Shown: positions 6,742 through 14,387 of the stretch, piece after piece
How positions within the stretch are numbered: position 1 is the first letter of the stretch
Layout: each line of letters starts with the position of its first letter
IMG/VR virus record: IMGVR_UViG_3300030451_001287
Coordinates: 1-26,345 of that record
Length of the DNA: 26,345 bases
Strand: one strand, 5' to 3'
Source: a virus
The notes under the pieces: model-generated
What the model saw: only the letters and a program-made list of their open reading frames with translations
Database searches by the model: none
What the model was told of the DNA's origin: nothing
Translations under genes and position numbers: made by a program

Positions 6742-6971
6742 TTTGTAGAGTCTTTTTTAACGTTACCATTATTACGAGATCCAATTGATAAACCTAGTGA
6801 AGCTGTTGAAGCTGAAAACACTGAAGCTATAAAAGTAGGATCAAAATCTAAAATCTTTTTACCATCAGGTGGAAACTCAATATATGATAATGTGAGTAAG
6901 CATCCACTCCAAAATAAAATTAATATCTTTACTGCATCATGCAGCCATTCTCTTGTCTCTTCCTTTTCCAT
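6738..6971 (-). CDS. Small two-helix membrane protein, holin candidate
   Basis: At 77 aa it has two hydrophobic segments, about 16-32 (ILILFWSGCLLTLSYI) and 45-63 (PTFIASVFSASTASLGLSI), a charged N-terminus (MEKEETREW) and a charged Asn/Lys-rich tail. This is the layout of class II holins such as T7 gp17.5 (67 aa), which also lies between the fibre gene and terS. Holins collect in the inner membrane and set the time of lysis. The start overlaps the end of the 144-aa gene by 35 nt. The membrane topology is seen; the holin role is inferred from size and synteny. Confidence 0.6.
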   Translation of the reverse strand: MEKEETREWLHDAVKILILFWSGCLLTLSYIEFPPDGKKILDFDPTFIASVFSASTASLGLSIGSRNNGNVKKDSTK

Positions 6972-7371
6972 TTAATTTCTTTTGAATGCGAGTGACGATT
7001 TGTTTAATAACAGGTTTCATAACAGAAACCACATGTTTAAAAATTGCCGTGGCAGTCAAGGTGGCAGCTACTGAGACAGCAGCTGTAGTACCAGCGGTTA
7101 CAAGTATTTCGTTACTTGGGACGGGAATATCAATATCAGTACCAGGTAATGTTATATTTTTAATTTCTGGTATTGTTGATTGTTTTGGTTTTTGATCTTT
7201 ATTTTCCCCCTCAATTCCAGGAGGAGGTTGAAGATTACTTGGTGGGACAACTAACGGCGTATAAGCAGGTAGCCGACCTTTTGGTACATCAAATATAGGT
7301 TGAGGTAATAACGGAGCATCACCTAAACTCATACTTGGTATAACAAAAGGTTCACCTATCTGTATTGCCAT
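6937..7371 (-). CDS. 144-aa Pro-rich protein with a hydrophobic segment and basic tail
   Basis: The N-terminal half is rich in Pro and aliphatic residues (MAIQIGEPFVIPSMSLG; PPSNLQPPPGIEG). A charged linker leads to a hydrophobic helix at about 87-112 (ILVTAGTTAAVSVAATLTATAIF), and the C-terminus is strongly basic (RIQKKLNGKGRDKR). The frame is clean and sits between the fibre-associated gene and the holin candidate. The layout suggests a membrane-anchored protein with a basic cytoplasmic tail, perhaps part of the lysis block. It could also be a minor virion protein. The family is not recognised. Confidence 0.7.
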   Translation of the reverse strand: MAIQIGEPFVIPSMSLGDAPLLPQPIFDVPKGRLPAYTPLVVPPSNLQPPPGIEGENKDQKPKQSTIPEIKNITLPGTDIDIPVPSNEILVTAGTTAAVSVAATLTATAIFKHVVSVMKPVIKQIVTRIQKKLNGKGRDKRMAA

Positions 7372-7389
7372 AGGTATCAGTTAATAGAA

Positions 7390-7620
7390 TCATGTACCTT
7401 TAATACTTTGCAATTCACTTTCAGATATAGTAACTGCTTTGATAGCATCATCTGTTGGTCTAGTTAATGAAGGGTGATTCCATGATGCAATAAAATCACC
7501 GTTTCCATCAGCAATGTTTTGTAATTTAATTGTACCTGATTCATGAGTGTTAAAATCTTTTTCTGTTAAAGATGGATGAATCTTAGTTAATCTAAGATAT
7601 AAAGTACCGTCTGTTATCAT
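7390..7620 (-). CDS. Small tail fibre-associated protein (XkdW-like pattern)
   Basis: The 76-aa protein contains NGDFIASWNHPSLTRPTDD (42-60). This resembles the 'G-x-F/Y-I-x-x-W-N-x-x-x-x-x-P-T-x-x-x-L' signature of small proteins encoded just after tail fibre genes, such as XkdW-like proteins and tail fibre chaperones. Its ATG overlaps the TGA of the fibre gene (ATGA), so the two are made together. A role in folding or capping the fibre is the likely reading. The assignment rests on pattern and position. Confidence 0.6.
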   Translation of the reverse strand: MITDGTLYLRLTKIHPSLTEKDFNTHESGTIKLQNIADGNGDFIASWNHPSLTRPTDDAIKAVTISESELQSIKGT

Positions 7621-10094
7621 ATTCCTCTAATAAAATATCCTTGGAAAGTTGTTTTTCTTAAAGTTGCTTGTACTGTTTTAGTACTACCAGCATTTTGCCA
7701 GATTTCTACAAAAAAACTATCATCAGCTTCTACTTTTACTATAGTTGATACTTCTACTGACATTTCAGTAGAAGAACTAAAAGAGTCATTCCATGCATAA
7801 CTTGTAGCTTCATAAATATCACTTCCTCCACCTGCAGGTTCTCTTACTATTGATACTTGGATTGAATGATCTTGTGAACCAACAACTAAATGAACTTTTG
7901 CATATAAATTATAATAACCATTTGAACTAGAAGGTGAAAACTTATAATTACCAGCATCATACATTGAATCGGAATCAAATGTTTCTGTATTAATTTGAAC
8001 TGTTGTATCAGTAGCCGTACTTATATCTTGAGTCGTACCCATATGAGCTTTGAATATAAGACCAGAAGTTGAAGCAGCCCAAGTTAATCCAGTAGCAGTA
8101 CTACTATCAGCTTTTAAAAAATATCCATTTGTACCTACAGCTAAAGCACTTGGATCTCCTGAACCATCACCTACTAATAATTCACCCTTACCATCAAGGT
8201 CAGAGTTCATTACAGCACCTGCTGCATCGACATTTGTTGCGTCAGTTACGTCTGCACTAGCTTCAATTCCATTTAATTTAGTGTGATCAGCATCAGTGAA
8301 TACATTACTGTCAGAAGCTGCTTCAACTGCTGTTCTTATTTCTGCAGCAGTTTGATCAGCTGTAGCTGAAGCTTCTATACCAGATAATTTAGTCTTCTCT
8401 GCATCTGTAAAAGCATTAGTATCTGATTCAGCTTCATAAGCAGTCTTGATTTGTGCTCCTGTTTGATCAGCCGTAGCTGAGGTTTCTATTCCATCTAATT
8501 TGGTTTTATCCTCATCACTCATTACTCCCCAAGCTGAAGTAGTAGCAGCTGGAAGACTTACGTTATTACCAGAACTAGATTCAATAGTTAAAGAAGTACC
8601 GTTAGCAGTAGCACTTAGGTCTGTTGAACCACTACCACCACCACCTGTAGAATCAGTACCCCAAGATATATCAGTACCATCTGACTTCAATACTTGACCA
8701 TTACTGCCAGGTGCTAGTACAGCTGGATTACCACTAGCATCACCATATATTATTTTACCCCTAGCAATACCTGCTAATTTAGCTAAGGTAATAGCATCGT
8801 CAGCTATATGTGCTGTATCTATAGATCCATCTACATAATGTTCAGAGTTAATAGAATCATCAGCTATATTATCACCGTCTACTGCATCTCCTGCTAACAT
8901 TGCATGTTCTACAGCTCCAGTAGCAATAGTAACAGCACCTGTATTAGATATTGTTACATCTCCTGATACAGCTACAGCAGTAGGTACATTAGATCCATTT
9001 CCTACAAGTATTTGACCATCTGTTACATTAGCAAGTTTACTATGTGCTATTGCTGCAGATCCACTAATATCAGCATTAACAATGGACCCATCCACTATTT
9101 TAGAAGAGTCTACTGAGTTAGCTGATAAATGGGCAAGATCAACAGCACCTGCTGTAATATGTTCAGAATCTATTGCATTATCAGCTATTTTAGTACCGTC
9201 TACAGCATCTGCATTAATTTTAGCTGTAGTTACAGCACTATCATTAATTTTAGCTGTAGTTACATTAGCATCTGTAATTTTAACAGTAGTTACTGCATTT
9301 GTAGCTAATGCTGTAGCATCTACTGATCCAGCTGCATAATGTTCAGCATCAATAGAATCAGCTGCTAAATGTTCAGAATCAACAGCATTATCTTCTATTT
9401 TAGTACCGTCTATAGCATCTCCAGCTATTTTAGCTTTAGTTACCTGACTGTCGGCAATGTGAGCAGTATCAATGCTACCATCAACATAATGCTCAGAATT
9501 AATTGAAGCATCTGCAATTTTTGTACCATCTATAGCATCAGCTGCTATCATACCTATAGCTACAGAACCTGTATCACCTCTAGTAACAACTGTACCAGTT
9601 ACATTAGGTAAAGTAATAGTCCTAGTAGCTGTAGGATCTTCAACTGTTAATGTAGTCTGATGTGCATTATCCGTAGCACCTTCAAATGTAATATTACTAT
9701 CTTTACCCATTATGATATCAGCATCTTCACCCATTGTAAGGTCTCTAGCCATTGTAGATGCTAAGTCAGTACTAACAAATCTATCTTCAATCTCTTGACT
9801 TCTATATAATGTTTGATTGAAATTATCGTTTAAATCCTCAGATTTTACAGCTGATCCTGCATAAAATGTAGCTGATAAAGTATCAACTCCAGTCATTCTA
9901 AAGATTTCGATTTTAGCTCCATCAGTTGGAGCACTATCAAATCTAACAGTTGTAGCATTATGAAATGACCATGCAGTTTGTTTAACTCCATTTACATATA
10001 CTGATACATCACTAGATTTCAAATAAGCAAAAGGTATGCTGAAATCAACAGTAGTACTACCACTTTGCGTATAAGTTGCTTTTGTTGTTGCCAT
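7617..10094 (-). CDS. Tail fibre with T7-type base, long repeat shaft and C1q-like tip
   Basis: At 825 aa, residues 1-110 match the T7 gp17 N-terminal domain that attaches to the tail (YTQSGSTTVDFSIPFAYLKS; AVKSEDLNDNFNQTLYRSQE). Residues 183-355 and 393-440 are decapeptide-like repeats (DAIDGTKIAD, SINSEHYVDG, SIDTAHIADS) likely to form a beta-structured trimeric shaft. Residues 527-635 hold three 37-residue repeats (KTKLDGIETSATADQT). The C-terminal 150 residues have a C1q/TNF-like pattern (MYDAGNYKFS, GYYNLYAKVHL, ending TFQGYFIRGI), a usual receptor-binding tip. It follows the gp16-like gene, as in T7. It is the likely host-range determinant. Confidence 0.93.
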   Translation of the reverse strand: MATTKATYTQSGSTTVDFSIPFAYLKSSDVSVYVNGVKQTAWSFHNATTVRFDSAPTDGAKIEIFRMTGVDTLSATFYAGSAVKSEDLNDNFNQTLYRSQEIEDRFVSTDLASTMARDLTMGEDADIIMGKDSNITFEGATDNAHQTTLTVEDPTATRTITLPNVTGTVVTRGDTGSVAIGMIAADAIDGTKIADASINSEHYVDGSIDTAHIADSQVTKAKIAGDAIDGTKIEDNAVDSEHLAADSIDAEHYAAGSVDATALATNAVTTVKITDANVTTAKINDSAVTTAKINADAVDGTKIADNAIDSEHITAGAVDLAHLSANSVDSSKIVDGSIVNADISGSAAIAHSKLANVTDGQILVGNGSNVPTAVAVSGDVTISNTGAVTIATGAVEHAMLAGDAVDGDNIADDSINSEHYVDGSIDTAHIADDAITLAKLAGIARGKIIYGDASGNPAVLAPGSNGQVLKSDGTDISWGTDSTGGGGSGSTDLSATANGTSLTIESSSGNNVSLPAATTSAWGVMSDEDKTKLDGIETSATADQTGAQIKTAYEAESDTNAFTDAEKTKLSGIEASATADQTAAEIRTAVEAASDSNVFTDADHTKLNGIEASADVTDATNVDAAGAVMNSDLDGKGELLVGDGSGDPSALAVGTNGYFLKADSSTATGLTWAASTSGLIFKAHMGTTQDISTATDTTVQINTETFDSDSMYDAGNYKFSPSSSNGYYNLYAKVHLVVGSQDHSIQVSIVREPAGGGSDIYEATSYAWNDSFSSSTEMSVEVSTIVKVEADDSFFVEIWQNAGSTKTVQATLRKTTFQGYFIRGI
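8190..8516 (-). repeat. Three 37-codon repeats in the tail fibre
   Basis: Residues 527-563, 564-600 and 601-635 of the fibre align as repeats: D-x-x-K/H-TKL-x-GIE-x-SA-x-x-x-x-T followed by an Ala-rich helix. The third copy is the most diverged and shorter. Similar 'KTKLxGIE' units are common in phage fibres and probably form coiled or segmented shaft modules. Variation in copy number between phages would change the fibre length. Confidence 0.75.
8775..9548 (-). repeat. Decapeptide repeats of the fibre shaft
   Basis: Fibre residues 183-440 are mostly 10-residue units with the loose pattern (S/D)-(A/S/V)-(I/V)-D-(G/S/T)-x-(K/H)-I-(A/T)-(D/N). An 18-residue block SINSEHYVDGSIDTAHIA occurs twice (197-214 and 414-431). 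The DNA of the two copies differs at many third positions, so the protein repeat is old and kept by selection. A non-repeat island (about 356-392) with GQILVGNGSN splits the array. Confidence 0.8.
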
Positions 10095-10100
10095 AATTTA

Positions 10101-13100
10101 TTATCTTGAACCTCCAAAATTTAGAAGTTTTTGTTTAGTAGTATTGTCCTTAAAGTTTTGTAAAGCTTTTCCGGCATCTTGTACGTTTCCTTGACGCATT
10201 TGCTGGTCTACATACCTCTGTGTAGAATTAATAGTATCAATTAAACCATTATTTTTCTCCATCTCTAATCTAAACTCTGCTTTTTGTTGTGAATTTTTTA
10301 CAATTCTATCTATAATCCTATATATAGGTAATAAGTCTTTATCTAAGTCTAGATGCTCATTGATTCGGAAAACATTCTGTGATCTATGACGTCTTAAATC
10401 TTCTACTGATTGTAGTAACTTTTTATCTTCCATTAATTTTTCTATCTCTTTATATAGTTGATCTTCACCCATATATTTTAAGATTTTTTCTCTATCTTCA
10501 GGTGTATACCTATATGCACCACTAGAATGTTTATTTAATCGATGGTATCCATTCCACTGAATATCTTGTAAGAATTGTCTCCATGGTTCTTTAGTACCAC
10601 TAACTTTAATTGGACTAACAGCATTAAGAATTCTTAAAAGTGGATTATCTATATCATTAACAGGAGTTCCAGTCCAAAAATCTATTCTTTCAGCTAGTAA
10701 AAGATTTAATCCTGGTAATCTATTCATTATAATACTTTTTACATCACCTTCTATATCTTTCTGAGCACTACTTATAGCATTAGCTAAAACACCAGCTGTA
10801 CCAGATAGAGGTATTGTTGATCTTAATACATTAGCTGTTATTCTATTAAATCCATTTATATCACCATTAAGGATTGATATTAGTGGTTCAAATCCCTGTA
10901 ATGGAGATTCATTTAAGAAACTAGCAGAAAGTGTCCAAGCTAGTTTTGAATGCCAATTTTGTAAGAGAGGTTCATCTATGTCATTTATGTTATAAGCTAA
11001 ATCACCAAGTATACTTAATACCTGTTCTACACCCCATAAACCTTTATAGCTGACCCATCTACCAGCTATATTAATAGTTTTAGGTTCATATCCAAACTGA
11101 TCTCTCTCTTTAATACGTATATCAGATCTATAATTACCGTTACCTCTAATATTACCTGCTAAAGCATATTGCCATAATGAACCTACTAAAGTTGTACTAA
11201 AGACCAATCTACCTAAATATTCAGCTCGTAGATTCTCAAATAAAGTCATAGCATGTGGTTCTGTAGCCATATCAATGCCATGTTCTGCTAAAGCTTGAGC
11301 TATTTCTTCTTGAGTCTTAGCATAAATAGTTTTAGAATATCTATTGAAGTTTGGTATAGCACTTAACGGAGTCCAAGATGCTGATGCTTTAATGTAATTA
11401 CTACTTGCTCTTGGGAACATTGCAAATAGTTTAAGAGGAGGGTAATTATTAACACCTCTATTTATCCAATTTGATAAACCATCATCTAAGTTTAATTGTA
11501 TTTCACCAGCTATATTCTTTAATACTTCATCATTCACTAAACCCTCTTTATCAAATAATTGCTTATAATGTCTAAGTTCTGCTACCTTTAATGCTTCAAT
11601 ATCAGTGAAACCTAACTCTTCTATGGCATCTGCATAAGCTCTAGTCCTACTTAACATAGTACCTGTCATACTTGCGGTATAAGCATCAGGAAATACTAGA
11701 CCAGTCATACCAAATCTCATAATTGGATTACGACTAAAGTCATACATATTTCTAGCCATATTATACTGCATTAACTTACCTGTATTCCCTTCTTTTTCCC
11801 ATGCTTTAGCCATATCATCCATGAAATCCCAGCGTCTATCACTTTGAATCTGGAAATCTTTTCTATAGGATCTAACCATTAAATCAGGATCTTTATGAGC
11901 CTTCTTCATAACTGTAAAAGCATGTCCTAAAGCTCTACGATTAGTTTCAAATATAGAACCATAATAATATAAAGTTCTTTTAAAACCTTGGAAATCACCA
12001 GTGACTGCTCCTAGAAGACCATGACCTGATAATGCAGTTATCGGTTTAGTAATTAGACCATGGACAGCTCCTAACATAGCGTTTGGTGCTGATAACCCAC
12101 TTAAGATGTTATTCATCATAACACTATAAAGAGATTTAGCAAAAAGATTCATTTCTGATCTATATAAATTGCTATCAGGAGTTTTTAATATTCCTAAAGC
12201 TGATATCTGAGATTCTGCAAATTTATTTAAAGAATTTAAACTAACTACATCTCCATTGGTCATAGTATAAGCATCAATTAAAGCTCTTACAAAATGTGGT
12301 TTAGTATTTTTTAAAACTTTAAGTGATTCAATGAATTGTGCGTTTCTAGTATAAATACTATTTGCTGTATCAGTAAAATCTTTAGTTAGTTCTTCTACAA
12401 CTTCATCTAATGAACCTGGAGCTATTTCATTCCACCAGTTTTTATTTCTTAATGCCCAACCAGATACATATTTATTTAAAGCGTATTCATCTAGTAAGAA
12501 TTGCATCTTATCAATAATAAGATCCATAGCTCTAGAATCATTGATAAAACTACCACCTATTTGAATCGCTTCTCCTAAGTTTGCAGACTCTCTCCCTATC
12601 GTGTCCATAACCCTTCCAGAAGCTCTTCTAACGTCTGCTCCTAAGAATTGGTCTGTTAGGTCTCTAAGAGCAAATGCAGCTGCTCTAGCCTGTTCTTCGC
12701 TGAATACCTCTACTTTAAACTTACCTAATAGAAAGTTTTTAACATCTCTATTTTCTACAAATAAAGCTTTAACATCATCTAATGTTGCAGCTGGTTCTAT
12801 TATACTTGTATAGATATCTTGAGCTGCTGCATTCATTTGCTCACTACTATATCTAATACCTTCTACAATAGCATCGAATTTACCAATATCTCTAGTTTCT
12901 TCAGCTACACCCATAACAGCTCCACGAGAACCTGTCCCTATTCCAAGACCTTTTTCAATCATAGAGTCTGTTAAAATTGGTGCAGGTAACCCTGTTGTAT
13001 TTCCTGTTTTTATAGTAGTAGTATCAATAATATTCCTAGCAACATTTGCTGGTGGTGTGATACTCTTAGCTCCAGATCTTTCATCTAAAAGACCAGGAGT

Positions 13101-14384
13101 AATATCAGGATCTAGGTTTAATTCTAATTGTTGATCTACAGTTTGTTGAGATAGTTTTCTTCTAGCTGCTGAATCAGATTCTACTCTACTTACTATTTCA
13201 TTTCTTTGTATTTTAGATTCTAGATCTGTAGCTTTACTACCTAATTTACTGTTTTCAATAGTCATTAATTCATCCATTAATAACTTCTCGTTTTCAGGTA
13301 ATAAATTTTTACGACTAAGTAATTCTTGTATCTGTTGATACCTTACTAAATCATCACCTGTTGTTAACTTAAATAGTTCAAGTTGTTTATATTGTTTAGA
13401 GGCTTCATCTAAAGGTATTATAGTATCAAGTGGTGTTCTATTACCACCAGCTTTAAAAGCCTTAAAGTCTATAAAACTACCTACAATACTAGTTATTGCA
13501 GCTAACCCAAAGTTTTCATAGAAATGAGCTAATTTATTCATTTCTGTACTATTAGAAGCTTTCCATTTCCAAGCTTCAGGAAGTGGTATATAACCCTTAG
13601 GTCCGAACCATTCTGGTAGTAATTCAGCTACAACTGTTGAAGCAGTAGGTTCTTCAGCAAAGTCACTCATAGCAGCAATCAGTCCATCTGAAGTGCCATG
13701 TAGACCTACTCTAGCTAATGCTCGTGTTAGATGTGGATACTTATCAATACCTATCTTAGCTAAACCTTTATCTATACCTGCACCAGAATGATAAGCTGGT
13801 AATACAACAGCAAGGATATCTCTTACTCCTTGTTTAATAGGATTATCAAGTTCTGTTACTTCATCCCATCTTTTATCTAATTCATTATAACCTGGTACTA
13901 TATTAGCTAGTAGATTATTAGTAAAATCAGCGTAAGATAACCCTGGTATAGATAAAGTTTGTAGGCTATCTCTTATATTATTTATTGCATTATTAGATGC
14001 TGGATAAAGTCCTCCATTTTCTTTAAAATCTTGTGCTTTGTATTCTTTATACTCATCATAAGACATTCCATAATATTTATTATAGAATTTATCCCTTAAG
14101 TCTTCTCTTTCATCTCTAGCTTCACCCTCAACATAAGGGAATAGACCTAATGCTTTATCTTTACCATACTGCCACCATTCTCTATATTCATCTTCCATAG
14201 CCTGTTTATTTTCAGGTATAGATAAATCAACAGTACTTAATCCTATATTACCTCCATTAGGAGCAGGGTAGTATTTAACTTGACTTGTATAATCAGGTTC
14301 TTGATCAGGTAAGGTTTCTGGAATAGTAGTAGTATCTATAGGTTGACCTTCTTGTAGTTGTTGTGTTGATAATTCTTCTTCCAT
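10101..14384 (-). CDS. Large internal core protein (T7 gp16-like)
   Basis: At 1427 aa this is the last and largest of the internal core proteins, in the place and size class of T7 gp16 (1318 aa). In T7 this protein is ejected first and helps build the channel across the cell envelope. It starts with a strong ribosome binding site (GGAGGTAATTA before ATG). The protein is mostly helical with hydrophobic patches, for example LSGLSAPNAMLGAVHGLI (about 750-790) and RLVFSTTLVGSLWQYALAG (about 1050). I do not see the catalytic Glu motif of the lytic transglycosylase domain of T7 gp16, so wall-cleaving activity may be absent. The assignment rests on order, size and composition. Confidence 0.82.
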   Translation of the reverse strand: MEEELSTQQLQEGQPIDTTTIPETLPDQEPDYTSQVKYYPAPNGGNIGLSTVDLSIPENKQAMEDEYREWWQYGKDKALGLFPYVEGEARDEREDLRDKFYNKYYGMSYDEYKEYKAQDFKENGGLYPASNNAINNIRDSLQTLSIPGLSYADFTNNLLANIVPGYNELDKRWDEVTELDNPIKQGVRDILAVVLPAYHSGAGIDKGLAKIGIDKYPHLTRALARVGLHGTSDGLIAAMSDFAEEPTASTVVAELLPEWFGPKGYIPLPEAWKWKASNSTEMNKLAHFYENFGLAAITSIVGSFIDFKAFKAGGNRTPLDTIIPLDEASKQYKQLELFKLTTGDDLVRYQQIQELLSRKNLLPENEKLLMDELMTIENSKLGSKATDLESKIQRNEIVSRVESDSAARRKLSQQTVDQQLELNLDPDITPGLLDERSGAKSITPPANVARNIIDTTTIKTGNTTGLPAPILTDSMIEKGLGIGTGSRGAVMGVAEETRDIGKFDAIVEGIRYSSEQMNAAAQDIYTSIIEPAATLDDVKALFVENRDVKNFLLGKFKVEVFSEEQARAAAFALRDLTDQFLGADVRRASGRVMDTIGRESANLGEAIQIGGSFINDSRAMDLIIDKMQFLLDEYALNKYVSGWALRNKNWWNEIAPGSLDEVVEELTKDFTDTANSIYTRNAQFIESLKVLKNTKPHFVRALIDAYTMTNGDVVSLNSLNKFAESQISALGILKTPDSNLYRSEMNLFAKSLYSVMMNNILSGLSAPNAMLGAVHGLITKPITALSGHGLLGAVTGDFQGFKRTLYYYGSIFETNRRALGHAFTVMKKAHKDPDLMVRSYRKDFQIQSDRRWDFMDDMAKAWEKEGNTGKLMQYNMARNMYDFSRNPIMRFGMTGLVFPDAYTASMTGTMLSRTRAYADAIEELGFTDIEALKVAELRHYKQLFDKEGLVNDEVLKNIAGEIQLNLDDGLSNWINRGVNNYPPLKLFAMFPRASSNYIKASASWTPLSAIPNFNRYSKTIYAKTQEEIAQALAEHGIDMATEPHAMTLFENLRAEYLGRLVFSTTLVGSLWQYALAGNIRGNGNYRSDIRIKERDQFGYEPKTINIAGRWVSYKGLWGVEQVLSILGDLAYNINDIDEPLLQNWHSKLAWTLSASFLNESPLQGFEPLISILNGDINGFNRITANVLRSTIPLSGTAGVLANAISSAQKDIEGDVKSIIMNRLPGLNLLLAERIDFWTGTPVNDIDNPLLRILNAVSPIKVSGTKEPWRQFLQDIQWNGYHRLNKHSSGAYRYTPEDREKILKYMGEDQLYKEIEKLMEDKKLLQSVEDLRRHRSQNVFRINEHLDLDKDLLPIYRIIDRIVKNSQQKAEFRLEMEKNNGLIDTINSTQRYVDQQMRQGNVQDAGKALQNFKDNTTKQKLLNFGGSR

Positions 14385-14387
14385 TAA

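Noticed and set aside
8050-9339. Plus-strand frames opposite the tail fibre (8050-8286, 8500-8697, 9082-9339)
   Set aside because: They mirror the repeat-rich fibre gene; their Ala/Ser/Val-rich translations are antisense shadows of the repeats.
8190-9548. Repeats that could be taken for a CRISPR array
   Set aside because: The repeats are in-frame protein repeats with diverged DNA, not identical short repeats with unique spacers.
10101-14384. Lytic transglycosylase domain in the gp16-like protein
   Set aside because: T7 gp16 has one, but I could not find a convincing catalytic Glu motif in the N-terminal part here.
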